From 2-02-FULL-55-14 sp964534125 (GTDB lineage: Bacteria; Bacteroidota; Ignavibacteria; UBA10030): 64,000 bases of DNA. Shown here in pieces: positions 25,017 through 34,154 of this stretch. The position numbers and the translations under genes are program-made. The stretch spans positions 1-64,000 of the forward strand of contig CAZHOJ010000003.1 in assembly GCA_964534125.1 (NCBI GenBank), in the 5' to 3' direction. The notes beneath the pieces were generated by a model that did not search any database, had not been told where the DNA came from, and saw nothing but the letters and a program-made list of their open reading frames with translations. Each line of letters begins with the position of its first letter. The first letter of the stretch is position 1.

Positions 25017-27638
25017 GTGGCACGGCCAAGCAGACATCGGAATCCATCCGCAGGATCCATCATCTCCCCCACTTCTTTCAAAGCGAAGCGGGAGCACATC
25101 CGGACTCTCCATGAGAACGGAGCCCGCGGATTCACGACCTGTCTCCGCCTGTCGGGACTCGCAGACAGGCTTTTGCAGGATGCCTTCGCCCTCCACGCTC
25201 CGGGCGCTCCGTTCGCCGTGATAGCGCTGGGAGGCTACGGCCGCCGGGAGCTCTGTTTCTGGTCTGATGTCGACACGATGGTGCTCACCCGTCCCGGAGC
25301 GGGCGTCGCAGAGATGAAGGCGTTCTACCACTCCATCCTGGGATACGGGCTCGATATCGGTCACAGCTACAGGACGGTGGACGACTGCCTCAGTTTGCGG
25401 CACACTGATATCGACGCGTGGATCTCGCTGCTCGATGCACGTTTCGTCTGCGGCGACCGAACCGTGTTCCGGGAGCTGCTCACACGCCTGGCACACGACC
25501 TGAAGAGCATCGACCTGGCGCCGCTCCTCGAGCGCATCCATTCGATCTCCGATGAGCGCCATGCAAAGTACGGGCGTTCGACAAAACTGCTGGAACCGAA
25601 CATCAAGAACAGCTCGGGAGGGTTCCGTGACGCTCAGACCGTCCTTTGGCTGTACCGATTGACCCGTTCCGTACCCGTCGGTCAGGCCTGGGAGGATGCG
25701 GCGCTCCACCATATGCTCCGGGGGCGCAAGGCCGCGTCGATGTTCCCGACTTCCTTCCTGAAAGAGGCACGCAACGGGCTCGATACCCTCTTCCGCATCC
25801 GCCATCAGATGCACCTTCATGCGGGCACCCTCCATGATATCCTCGAATTCTCATCCCAGGAACCGATAGCACGGACCCTCGGCTATCGGTCCGCCGGAGC
25901 GGCATCGAGCGTCGAGCGGTTCATGCAGGACTACTATGACGCCGCGAACAGCGTGGCCGAGCTGTACCTTCGGGTCGCCGACTGGACGAGGGACCGATGG
26001 CTCAGAACCCGGGAGCGTCCCCGCATCTCGCGCGTGTCCGCTGACCTCCGGGTCCGCGGCGGACGGATCTCGCTCGCTCCCCGGAAGCGCCTGACATCCG
26101 AGGTGCTGCTGCAGGCCTACGTGCTGCGGCTGACGGACGGTCTGGAGTTCAGCTTCACCCTCGAGGATTCGATCCACCGGAAGGTATCATCGCTCACGGC
26201 TTTGCGGTCCCGGAAACCGATAACACTTTTTTGCTCGTTGTTCAGCCATGACACTGGGGTAAGCGAAGCGCTCCGGCATATGAACCGGTTCGGCCTCCTT
26301 GCCCGTTGGCTGCCGGAATGGCGCCCGCTCGTCCGGTTCTTCCAGCATAATCAGTATCACTACTTCACAGCGGACGAGCACACGCTCACCGTCATACAAA
26401 AAGCGGAAGACCTCCGAAGCGACCCGTCATCCTTCGGGGATGCCTTCCGTGCGCTCAGGCGGAAGGACGTCCTGTACTTTGCGTGCCTGTTCCACGACAT
26501 CACAAAACCACGGCGGCTCGACGACCATGAGGTCACCGGTGCAGAGCTCGCGTCCTCAGTCCTGAAACGCTTCGGGATGGACGACATCGCCGAGGATGTT
26601 GCGTTCCTCGTCCGGCATCATCTGACGATGGAGCAGGTGGCATTCCGCAGGAACCTCGCCGACCCGATCACCCTCCGGGATTTCGCGGACCGGTTCCCGC
26701 GCGCTGAATTGCTCCCGTATCTTTTCGTCCTCACGTACGCCGACCTGTCGGCCGTGAACAGGAACGTCCTGACGGAATGGAAGAAAACCCTTCTCACTGA
26801 GCTGTACATGAAGACGCTTCCGCTGCTCAGCGCCGGCATAAAAGGGGCTCTGCACATGACGGAGCCGGGCGTGGACGAGCTGCTCCGGTCGCTGCCGCAG
26901 GACGACGCCGACCGCCACGGCTCTCTGCTCCGGGACGACGCGTATCGGAGGACATTTTCCCGTTCCGAGATCGCGGAGCACATCGGGGCACTGCGGGATC
27001 TCGACGTATCGGCGTCGATCTTCCATCATTGGAGCGATGTCTCAGACATGACGCTCCTGACGAAGGACGCGCCGTTCGTCCTGGCACGCGTCTGCGGCGT
27101 CATCTACGCGAACGACCTGAGCATCATCGATGCGAGGATCTTCACGCGCGAAGATGGGATCGTCATCGACTCTTTCCGCGTCGTCGACAGCCAGAGCCAC
27201 AGACCGCTCACCGAAGAACGCTGCCGCTCCGTGGATGCGGAGGTCCATGATGTCCTGGTGGGTGCCTGTTCGGTCGAAGACCTGCTCGAGCGCCATCGCA
27301 AGCGATGGAAACGACGCGCTGCTCATGTCAACCCGAATGTCCGTGTCGATGTCGACTTCGAGGACCATCCTCATTTCACTATCATCGACGTCTTCGGCGC
27401 CGACACACCCGGGCTCCTGTACGCCCTCTCCGATACGATCTCACGGCAGGGCTGCTCCATCCACTTTGCGAAGATCTCGACCCGCGGTGACGGCATCGTC
27501 GACACGTTCTACGTCCGGGACGCCAACGGAAGGCCCATCACGTCCGTGTCACGAAGGAGCGAGATCCGGCAGGCTCTGCTCGAGCGTATGAGGTCCATGT
27601 ACGACCCTCAGCCCACATCCCCTGCGGAGGCACGATGA
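25017..27638 (+). CDS. glnD: [Protein-PII] uridylyltransferase/uridylyl-removing enzyme
   Basis: Senses glutamine and modifies PII signalling proteins. The 873 residues show the full architecture: nucleotidyltransferase motif GGYGRREL (72-79) with Asp84/Asp86, the GlnD-linker domain, an HD phosphohydrolase domain (FHDITK near 490), and two C-terminal ACT domains (from about 695 and 785). The GTG at 25017 is the only start near the expected N-terminus. It overlaps murI by ATGA. No glnB or amtB gene is in the window. Confidence 0.93.
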   Translation: MARPSRHRNPSAGSIISPTSFKAKREHIRTLHENGARGFTTCLRLSGLADRLLQDAFALHAPGAPFAVIALGGYGRRELCFWSDVDTMVLTRPGAGVAEMKAFYHSILGYGLDIGHSYRTVDDCLSLRHTDIDAWISLLDARFVCGDRTVFRELLTRLAHDLKSIDLAPLLERIHSISDERHAKYGRSTKLLEPNIKNSSGGFRDAQTVLWLYRLTRSVPVGQAWEDAALHHMLRGRKAASMFPTSFLKEARNGLDTLFRIRHQMHLHAGTLHDILEFSSQEPIARTLGYRSAGAASSVERFMQDYYDAANSVAELYLRVADWTRDRWLRTRERPRISRVSADLRVRGGRISLAPRKRLTSEVLLQAYVLRLTDGLEFSFTLEDSIHRKVSSLTALRSRKPITLFCSLFSHDTGVSEALRHMNRFGLLARWLPEWRPLVRFFQHNQYHYFTADEHTLTVIQKAEDLRSDPSSFGDAFRALRRKDVLYFACLFHDITKPRRLDDHEVTGAELASSVLKRFGMDDIAEDVAFLVRHHLTMEQVAFRRNLADPITLRDFADRFPRAELLPYLFVLTYADLSAVNRNVLTEWKKTLLTELYMKTLPLLSAGIKGALHMTEPGVDELLRSLPQDDADRHGSLLRDDAYRRTFSRSEIAEHIGALRDLDVSASIFHHWSDVSDMTLLTKDAPFVLARVCGVIYANDLSIIDARIFTREDGIVIDSFRVVDSQSHRPLTEERCRSVDAEVHDVLVGACSVEDLLERHRKRWKRRAAHVNPNVRVDVDFEDHPHFTIIDVFGADTPGLLYALSDTISRQGCSIHFAKISTRGDGIVDTFYVRDANGRPITSVSRRSEIRQALLERMRSMYDPQPTSPAEAR

Positions 27639-28444
27639 CGGACCTCGCCCGGCCTATCGGTGTGTTCGATTCCGGTGTCGGAGGATTGACGGTCGTCCGT
27701 GCACTCCAGCGGATCCTCCCGCATGAGAACATCGTCTACTTCGGCGATACGGCGCGTGTTCCGTACGGCCCGAAATCAGCCACCGTGGTCCGCGAGTACG
27801 CGGCGCAGGATACCGAGGTCCTGCTGAAGCACGGGCCCAAGGCGATCGTCGTTGCGTGCAATACGGTCTCCGCCGTTGCGCTCGACGTCGTGCAGAAGGC
27901 CGCCCGGATACCGGTCATCGGAGTCATCATCCCGGGGGCTGAAGGGGCGGCCGAAGCATCACAGGGAAAGCGGATCGGGATCATCGGCACGCAAGGAACG
28001 ATCCACAGCCGCGCATACGAGAACGCACTGGCGTCCCTCGATCCGGACATCCAAAGCTACGCACAGGCCTGTCCGCTGTTCGTGCCGCTTATCGAGGAAG
28101 GCTGGGAGCAGCACCCTGTCACGCGCGCCGTCGCGAAGGAATACCTGCATCCGCTCCTGCAGCACAGGATCGATACGCTCATCCTGGCCTGCACGCACTA
28201 TCCGCTCCTCTCAGAGCTGTTCCGGGAGATCTGCCCGGACGTCAGGCTCATCGATTCGGGCGAGGAGACGGGCAAAGCGGTCCGCGCGCTCCTCACAGAG
28301 AAAAGCATGCTGAATCCGAGCACCCTCAAACCGCACCTGCAGTTTCTTGTCAGCGATATTCCCCTTAAGTTCTCGGAGATCGGTGCTCGATTCCTCGGCC
28401 ATACGCTCGGCCGGGTACGGCTTGCATCGGCTGACCATCCCTGA
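27635..28444 (+). CDS. murI: Glutamate racemase
   Basis: Makes D-glutamate for peptidoglycan. The 269 residues contain FDSGVGGLTV (11-20), the catalytic cysteines Cys75 (VACNTVSA) and Cys186 (LACTHYPLL), and YFGDTARVPYG. It overlaps glnD by 4 bases and is followed by def after 5 bases, so the three lie on one transcript. Confidence 0.96.
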   Translation: MTDLARPIGVFDSGVGGLTVVRALQRILPHENIVYFGDTARVPYGPKSATVVREYAAQDTEVLLKHGPKAIVVACNTVSAVALDVVQKAARIPVIGVIIPGAEGAAEASQGKRIGIIGTQGTIHSRAYENALASLDPDIQSYAQACPLFVPLIEEGWEQHPVTRAVAKEYLHPLLQHRIDTLILACTHYPLLSELFREICPDVRLIDSGEETGKAVRALLTEKSMLNPSTLKPHLQFLVSDIPLKFSEIGARFLGHTLGRVRLASADHP

Positions 28445-28449
28445 AGATC

Positions 28450-28950
28450 ATGGCTGTGAAGAAGATACGGCTGCTGGGCGACCCCGTCCTCCGCACGCGG
28501 TGCACTCAGGTGGAGCATCCGGGCCAGGTGCGATCCCTAGCCCGCGACCTCCGGGATACCCTGGCCGATTTCCGCCGCCGCAAGGGATTCGGCAGAGGGA
28601 TCGCAGCGCCGCAGATCGGTTCATCAAAACGGGTTGTGTACATCGACCATGGCTACACGGGTGCACTGATCAACCCGCGCATCACCAAGCGGAGCCGGTC
28701 ATCCTTCGGATTGTGGGATGACTGCTTCTCGTTCCCGGACCTGCTCGTGTGGCTCCGCCGGTCGTCGTCCGTCGAGGTCAGATTCATCGACGAACACGGA
28801 GAACGACGGACACTGCAGGCACGCGGGTCGTTGTCAGAGCTCCTCCAGCATGAGATCGATCATCTTGACGGCATCCTCGCTGTCGACCGCGCACGACGGG
28901 TGCAGGACATCATCCTCCGCAGCGAACGCCGGAAGGCCCGGAGACGATAG
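28450..28950 (+). CDS. def: Peptide deformylase, divergent
   Basis: Removes the formyl group from nascent proteins. The 166 residues carry motif 1 as GIAAPQIG (50-57) and motif 3 as HEIDH (134-138). Motif 2, normally EGCLS, here reads WDDCFSF (Cys92). The metal ligands Cys92, His134 and His138 and the catalytic Glu135 are retained. The altered motif suggests a divergent paralogue, and a second, canonical def may exist elsewhere in the genome. Confidence 0.85.
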   Translation: MAVKKIRLLGDPVLRTRCTQVEHPGQVRSLARDLRDTLADFRRRKGFGRGIAAPQIGSSKRVVYIDHGYTGALINPRITKRSRSSFGLWDDCFSFPDLLVWLRRSSSVEVRFIDEHGERRTLQARGSLSELLQHEIDHLDGILAVDRARRVQDIILRSERRKARRR

Positions 28951-28985
28951 GAACCATACACGCGTGACACAGGATGGAGGCAACC

Positions 28986-29264
28986 ATGTCAGAACTCCTC
29001 GACCTTGAGCTCCTCGACAGAAAACTGAAGACCATGCCGGGCTGGTCCCGCAAGGAGAACGCTATCACGAAGACCTTCGAGCGGAAGGACTTCGCGCATG
29101 CGATGGGCTTCGTCATGCAGATCGCACTTCTCGCCGAACGTGCCGACCACCACCCGGACATCGATATCCGGTGGAACAAAGTGACGCTGACGCTCTCGAC
29201 GCACAGCGAGGGAGGAGTGACGGCCAAGGACCTTGCTCTGACGCAGGAGATCGAGAATCTGTGA
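28986..29264 (+). CDS. Pterin-4a-carbinolamine dehydratase
   Basis: A 92-residue PCD/DCoH-fold protein with the family signature HHPDIDIRWNKV and the later His and Asp (THSEGGVTAKD). It recycles the 4a-hydroxy pterin made by aromatic amino acid hydroxylases, or acts in molybdopterin or folate-related metabolism. The start at 28986 has GGAGG 5 bases upstream. The stop overlaps the GTG start of the TPR gene. Confidence 0.93.
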   Translation: MSELLDLELLDRKLKTMPGWSRKENAITKTFERKDFAHAMGFVMQIALLAERADHHPDIDIRWNKVTLTLSTHSEGGVTAKDLALTQEIENL

Positions 29265-29575
29265 GCACGGAACGGCTCTCCCGGCTCCTGGCACTGCTCG
29301 AGGCCGAGCCCGACGATGCATTCACCCGGTATGCCCTTGCGATGGAGCATGCCGGCCTCGGAGAGATCGAAGCCGCCATCGGCCTGCTCGAAAACCTCAG
29401 GAACCGTCACCCCGATTACGTTGCGTCCTACCATCAGCTTGGGATCCTGTTCGAGCGGCAGGGTGAGACCGGCCGTGCGGAGGCCGCGTACCGCGAGGGG
29501 ATAACTGCAGCACAGAGGACCGGTGATGCTCACGCAGCCGGAGAGATGCAGGACGCTCTTGACCAACTTTCATGA
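29261..29575 (+). CDS. Small TPR-repeat protein
   Basis: A 104-residue protein with about two and a half tetratricopeptide repeats (FTRYALAMEHAGLGEIEAAIGLL, shortened; ASYHQLGILFERQGETGRAEAAY, shortened). It probably mediates protein-protein contacts. I chose the GTG at 29261 because it forms a GTGA overlap with the preceding stop. No family-specific function can be given. Confidence 0.75.
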   Translation: MSTERLSRLLALLEAEPDDAFTRYALAMEHAGLGEIEAAIGLLENLRNRHPDYVASYHQLGILFERQGETGRAEAAYREGITAAQRTGDAHAAGEMQDALDQLS

Positions 29576-29591
29576 TGCCGAAAGATACCGT

Positions 29592-30167
29592 ATGACCGAC
29601 CAGCCGCACATCCTTTCCATGTTCAAGCAGACAGGAGCCCTGCTCGAGGGGCATTTCCAACTCACATCAGGACTGCACAGCCCCCAGTATTTCCAGTGCT
29701 CGAAGGTCCTCCAGCATCCACAGCACCTGACGATGCTTGCGGGCATCATCGGAGATGCCTTCCGCTCACGGAACATAGACACGGTCATATCCCCCGCTCT
29801 CGGCGGGATCGTCCTCGGCACGGAAGTGGGACGGCTGATGGGAAAACGGACCATCTTTGCGGAACGCAAGGATGGGACGATGCAGGTCCGGCGCGGCTTC
29901 GAGATCGCAAAGAACGAGCGGTTCCTTGTCGTTGAGGACGTCGTCACCACCGGCGGATCGGTCAAGGAGGTCATGGAGTGCGTTCGGGCAATGGGCGGCA
30001 TTGTCGACAGCGTCGGATTCATCGTCGACCGGAGCAACGGCAAGACGACATTCGGCGTGGACCAATTCTCGGTCGTTGCCCTCGATGTCGTGACCTACCC
30101 GCCTGAAAAATGCCCGCTCTGCGCGCAGGGGAGCAAGCCGGTCAAGCCCGGCAGCAGAGGAGCGTAG
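29592..30167 (+). CDS. pyrE: Orotate phosphoribosyltransferase
   Basis: Transfers ribose 5-phosphate from PRPP to orotate in pyrimidine synthesis. The 191 residues include the PRPP-binding motif FLVVEDVVTTGGS (near residue 118) and SPALGGIVLG. The C-terminal extension with KCPLCAQG is common in this subgroup. The ATG at 29592 matches the family N-terminus. An earlier in-frame ATG at 29523 would overlap the TPR gene by 53 bases. Confidence 0.93.
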   Translation: MTDQPHILSMFKQTGALLEGHFQLTSGLHSPQYFQCSKVLQHPQHLTMLAGIIGDAFRSRNIDTVISPALGGIVLGTEVGRLMGKRTIFAERKDGTMQVRRGFEIAKNERFLVVEDVVTTGGSVKEVMECVRAMGGIVDSVGFIVDRSNGKTTFGVDQFSVVALDVVTYPPEKCPLCAQGSKPVKPGSRGA

Positions 30168-30169
30168 GA

Positions 30170-31321
30170 ATGGACCAACTGTACCAGTATCTCGGCGTGA
30201 CCTCGCACGATCCTCGCATCAATGCGGTCGTCTATCTCATCGCCGCGATCCTCGTCGGCTATCTCGTACGGTTCTTCCTGACGAAGGTCGTTCGACGGAT
30301 CACTCGAAGGACGGGAACGAAGCTCGACGATGCCATCCTTGACATTCTCGTCCCGCAAGTGAAATGGATGGCGCTCGTCATCGGCTTCAGCCTGGCTCTT
30401 CGGGAGCTCTCGAAGACGATCCCCGGCAGCGCCGAGACCAGCCTGTCCATCTTTGGCTATGCCATCGACGTCCTCTTCGCTGCCGGCGTCCTGATCGTGA
30501 CCATCCTGGCGTCGAAGACCATCTCCCTCACGCTCGAACATGTCCTTGAGGGCTACTCGCTTAAGACGGAATCGGACGTGTCGCGGGAATTGACCCCGCT
30601 GCTGAAGCGGCTTGCCAACATCCTCGCAGGATTCGTCGGCATCATCGTCGTACTCGAGCGCTTCGGCATCCAGGCCAGCAGCCTTCTGGTATTCCTCGGC
30701 GGCGGCTCGGTCGCGCTGGCCCTTGCAGCGCAGGATACGCTGTCGAACATGATCGCCGGGTTCGTCATCATGATCGACCGTCCGTTCCGGGTCGGAGACC
30801 GCGTGAAGCTGCCAACCGGCGACGTGGGCGACGTATATGAGATCGGCCTCCGGTCGACCAAGATCCAGGACTTCGATAGCAACCTCATCATCAGCCCCAA
30901 CGCGGAACTGGTCAAGGCCCAGGTCGTCAACTATGCTTATCCTGTCCGTCTCATCCGGGTGCTGGTGGAGGTCGGTGTCGCGTACGGGACCGATATCCCC
31001 ATGGCCCGGAAGGTCCTTGTCGCCCTGGCGAAGAAGCACCCGCACATCCTTCCGGACCATGAGCCGCAGGTGTTCGTGATGGACCTCGGAGACTCGGCCG
31101 TCCTGCTGCGGCTCATCGCACGAACGGACGACTTCACGAAGAAGTTCGAGGCGGAGACAGACCTTCGCGAACAGATCCACGAGCGGTTCGCAAAAGAGGG
31201 TGTCGAGATCCCGTTCCCGCAGCGCGTTGTACACTTTGCACCGGAGAACAGTGGAAAAGCCAAAGGTCCTTCGAAGCGAACGACCGTACGCCGGAAGCAT
31301 CGTCGACCTTCGGGTGGATGA
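30170..31321 (+). CDS. Small-conductance mechanosensitive channel (MscS family)
   Basis: A 383-residue membrane protein that releases solutes on osmotic downshock. Three to four hydrophobic helices come first, then the pore helix with Ala/Gly-rich FLGGGSVALALAAQDTLSN (residues about 178-196), then the conserved beta domain (FVIMIDRPFRVGDRV) and a C-terminal alpha/beta domain. AGAGGAG precedes the ATG. Its 3' end overlaps the Nudix gene by 71 bases. Confidence 0.93.
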   Translation: MDQLYQYLGVTSHDPRINAVVYLIAAILVGYLVRFFLTKVVRRITRRTGTKLDDAILDILVPQVKWMALVIGFSLALRELSKTIPGSAETSLSIFGYAIDVLFAAGVLIVTILASKTISLTLEHVLEGYSLKTESDVSRELTPLLKRLANILAGFVGIIVVLERFGIQASSLLVFLGGGSVALALAAQDTLSNMIAGFVIMIDRPFRVGDRVKLPTGDVGDVYEIGLRSTKIQDFDSNLIISPNAELVKAQVVNYAYPVRLIRVLVEVGVAYGTDIPMARKVLVALAKKHPHILPDHEPQVFVMDLGDSAVLLRLIARTDDFTKKFEAETDLREQIHERFAKEGVEIPFPQRVVHFAPENSGKAKGPSKRTTVRRKHRRPSGG

Positions 31322-31808
31322 GGTCCGGTATCCTGACGGCCATACGGCCGTTCGGGAGGTCGTCGAGCACCCCGGAGGAGCGGTCGTCGTACCGGTCCTC
31401 GCGGACAGGTCTGTCCTGCTCATCCGGCAGTACCGTCATCCCGCTGACGGATACGTCTTTGAGCTTCCCGCCGGAAAGCTCGAGAAGGGAGAACCGCCGG
31501 AAGCTTGCGCCCGAAGGGAGCTCGAAGAAGAGACCGGGTACACCGCACCGGCGCTTATCCATCTGACGTCGATGTTCACGACGCCGGGATTCTGCGACGA
31601 GGTACTTCACATCTACCTGGCAGAACAGTGCGTGCCGGCTGCCGGCGGCCAGGACCTCGACCCCGGAGAGTCCCTCCTGACCGTCCATCCTGCGACAATG
31701 AACGAGGTCCTCGGCATGATCGATCGTCAAGAGATACGGGACGGCAAAACGCTCGCTGGCCTTTTTCTCGCCTTCCGAAAGATGGGCCTTTCCGGAGGCC
31801 GGCGATGA
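31251..31808 (+). CDS. Nudix hydrolase, ADP-ribose pyrophosphatase type
   Basis: A 185-residue hydrolase with a perfect Nudix box, GKLEKGEPPEACARRELEEE, then TGY, near residues 79-101. The preceding IRQYRHP and FELPAGK are typical of ADP-ribose/nucleoside-diphosphate-sugar hydrolases. The GTG at 31251 is preceded by CCGGAGA. The long overlap with mscS is in a different frame and appears real, because conserved N-terminal residues (VDEVRYPDG) lie soon after it. Confidence 0.88.
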   Translation: MEKPKVLRSERPYAGSIVDLRVDEVRYPDGHTAVREVVEHPGGAVVVPVLADRSVLLIRQYRHPADGYVFELPAGKLEKGEPPEACARRELEEETGYTAPALIHLTSMFTTPGFCDEVLHIYLAEQCVPAAGGQDLDPGESLLTVHPATMNEVLGMIDRQEIRDGKTLAGLFLAFRKMGLSGGRR

Positions 31809-33166
31809 ACGCCGTCGAGCTCATACGGAAGAAGCGGAACGGCAGCTCCCTCACCACGGAGGAACTCTCGTTCTTCATGAGCTCCTACATCCGCGGCGAC
31901 CTCCCTGATTATCAGATGTCCGCGTTCCTCATGGCATGCTACTTCCGCGGCATGGACGAGGAGGAATCGAAGGCGTTCACCGAGCTGATGCTCCATTCCG
32001 GCACCGTCCTCGACCTCTCGGACATTCCGGGCGCCAAGGTCGACAAACACTCGACCGGGGGTGTGGCAGATACGGTCTCCCTCCTGCTCGCTCCCATCGT
32101 CGCATCCTGCGGCGTTCGGGTGCCGATGATCTCAGGCCGCGGCCTCGGCCATACTGGCGGCACGCTCGACAAGCTGGAATCGATCCCGGGATTCCGGACG
32201 GACCTCGACATCGCCGCTTTCCGCAAGGTCCTCTCTGAGGTGGGCGTGTCGATGATAGGCCAGACCGACGACATCGCCCCGGCGGACAGAAAATTGTACG
32301 CGCTCCGCGACGTGACGGCGACGATCGAATCACCGCCGCTCATCGCCGGGAGCATCATGAGCAAGAAACTTGCAGCGGGCATCGATGCGCTCGTCCTCGA
32401 CATCAAGTGCGGCAATGGCGCGTTCATGGACGATCCTGCAAAAGCAGAGGACCTCGCGAAGCGACTGGTGGACATCGGCGAGCGTGCCGGGAAGCGGACA
32501 GTGGCCTATATCACGGACATGAACCAGCCGCTCGGCTCACGCATCGGGAACTGGTTCGAGATAGAAGAGACTGTCCGGTGCCTGCGGGGGGAACAAGATG
32601 AGCTCAACAGGGACCTGCTTTCGCTGACGCACCTGCTCGCCGGGACAATGCTGTTCCTTGGCGGCGCAGCGAAGACGGTCGGGAGCGGCACAGACATGTC
32701 GCGAAAGGCAGTCGCTGACGGTTCGGCGCTGGCAACGTTCCGATCGCTCATCACGGCCCATCATGGCGATCCGGCATCGATCGACCCGCCCGGCCCGCAC
32801 CCGCCGTGCCCGTATTCGCTGACGATCACAGCGGAACAGGATGGGTTCGTTCATACCATCGAGACGCGGGAAGTGGGAATGTGCAGCGTGCTGCTCGGCG
32901 CCGGCCGGCTCTCGCTGACCGACAAGCCTGACCCGGTGGCGGGGATCATCCTGTCGAAACGCCGAGGGATGGCAGTACAGCGCGGCGAACCGATCGCAAC
33001 GTTGTTCGCCTCGGACGAGAACCGCCTCGACGCGGTCTCCGGACGGCTTCGCCGGGCCTTCCGTGTGGATACAAGCGCTCCACCCGCTGAGCCGCTCGTC
33101 AGGTCCGTTGTGACGAAGGACGGCGTCCGGCCGTATGACGGTGGGTCCTCCTCCCTCCAACGCTGA
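31805..33166 (+). CDS. Pyrimidine-nucleoside/thymidine phosphorylase
   Basis: Splits thymidine or uridine with phosphate during pyrimidine salvage. The 453 residues carry KVDKHSTGGVADT (near 78), ISGRGLGHTGGTLDKLESIPG (in two parts, near 109-129), and LDIKCGNGAFM near 198, with the C-terminal domain having VGAG-like LLGAGR. deoA or pdp cannot be separated by eye. It overlaps the Nudix stop by ATGA. Confidence 0.93.
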   Translation: MNAVELIRKKRNGSSLTTEELSFFMSSYIRGDLPDYQMSAFLMACYFRGMDEEESKAFTELMLHSGTVLDLSDIPGAKVDKHSTGGVADTVSLLLAPIVASCGVRVPMISGRGLGHTGGTLDKLESIPGFRTDLDIAAFRKVLSEVGVSMIGQTDDIAPADRKLYALRDVTATIESPPLIAGSIMSKKLAAGIDALVLDIKCGNGAFMDDPAKAEDLAKRLVDIGERAGKRTVAYITDMNQPLGSRIGNWFEIEETVRCLRGEQDELNRDLLSLTHLLAGTMLFLGGAAKTVGSGTDMSRKAVADGSALATFRSLITAHHGDPASIDPPGPHPPCPYSLTITAEQDGFVHTIETREVGMCSVLLGAGRLSLTDKPDPVAGIILSKRRGMAVQRGEPIATLFASDENRLDAVSGRLRRAFRVDTSAPPAEPLVRSVVTKDGVRPYDGGSSSLQR

Positions 33167-33188
33167 CAGAATATCGGACACCATGTAC

Positions 33189-33227
33189 ATGACGAAGGCC
33201 ATCGGGATCACCGACGGCCTTCGTCAT
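33189..33227. terminator. Bidirectional terminator hairpin
   Basis: ATGACGAAGGCC (33189-33200) pairs perfectly over 12 bp with GGCCTTCGTCAT (33216-33227). It lies between the convergent pyrimidine phosphorylase and suhB genes. The T-tract is weak. Confidence 0.65.
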
Positions 33228-33247
33228 TCACGCCAGCACGAGCCGGA

Positions 33248-34045
33248 TCAGGAACGATGCAGGTTCTTTCCCAGTATCTCCGCCATCGCATCATGGATAC
33301 GTCCGTTGGTCGCGAGTACTTCCCTTCCTTTCAGCCTCCATTCTCCACCTTCGAAGTTCGTCACCACACCGCCTGCTTCGCGGACCAGCAGCACTCCGGC
33401 AGCCATATCCCAGGGATTCAGACTTACCTCCCAGAACCCGTCGAACCGTCCGGCAGCGACATAGCAGAGATCGATCGCGGCCGAGCCGAGCCGCCGCACT
33501 GCCTGGGATGAAACGAGGAACTCGTTGAAATGCTCGATGGCGTTGTACGGGTTCTTCCGGATATCGTAGGGAAATCCCGTCACCAGAAGGGACGACATCA
33601 GCTCGCTCGTGCTCGTGACCGATATCGGCTGACCGTTGCAGTTTGCTCCTCCCCCCTTTGTCGCGGCGAACATCTCGTCGTGATTCGGATCGTACACCAC
33701 GCCTGCGACAAGCTCGCCCCTGTGAACGACCCCGATCGAGACGCAGAAGATCGGCAGGCCGTGCGTGAAGTTGGTGGTCCCATCGAGCGGATCTATCACC
33801 CACACGGTCTCAGCATCCCGTTCCGAAGAGCCGGATTCCTCTGCGAGGATACCATGGTCCGGGAAGTGATTCCGGATATGAGCGATCACCATCTCCTCGG
33901 AGCGCTTGTCGATGTCCGTGACCAGGTTCGTCTCCTGTCCATCCTTCCGTTCGACGGTGCGTATCGCGCCGACACTATCGAGGAGGAATCGACCGGCCTC
34001 GCGGGCAGCGCTGTGAGCGACATCCAGCAATTGTTGTGCGTCCAT
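33248..34045 (-). CDS. suhB: Inositol-1-monophosphatase family protein
   Basis: A 265-residue magnesium-dependent phosphatase. The metal motif WVIDPLDGTTNFTHG is near residue 84, with the upstream EESG acid and the second signature WDMAAGVLLVREAGG near 215. Substrates in the family include inositol phosphate, and SuhB also aids rRNA transcription in enterobacteria. The start at 34045 matches the family N-terminus. Upstream in-frame codons overlap the divergent gene's promoter. Confidence 0.9.
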   Translation of the reverse strand: MDAQQLLDVAHSAAREAGRFLLDSVGAIRTVERKDGQETNLVTDIDKRSEEMVIAHIRNHFPDHGILAEESGSSERDAETVWVIDPLDGTTNFTHGLPIFCVSIGVVHRGELVAGVVYDPNHDEMFAATKGGGANCNGQPISVTSTSELMSSLLVTGFPYDIRKNPYNAIEHFNEFLVSSQAVRRLGSAAIDLCYVAAGRFDGFWEVSLNPWDMAAGVLLVREAGGVVTNFEGGEWRLKGREVLATNGRIHDAMAEILGKNLHRS

Positions 34046-34154
34046 ACATGTATGATACACAATTTTCCGGCGACACTCCCCGCTGAAGTCGTTGAGAGAG
34101 GTTCGAAAAAGCGGTAGGTTGCTGTCCGACATGCACGAACGTACTGGACCCTCG

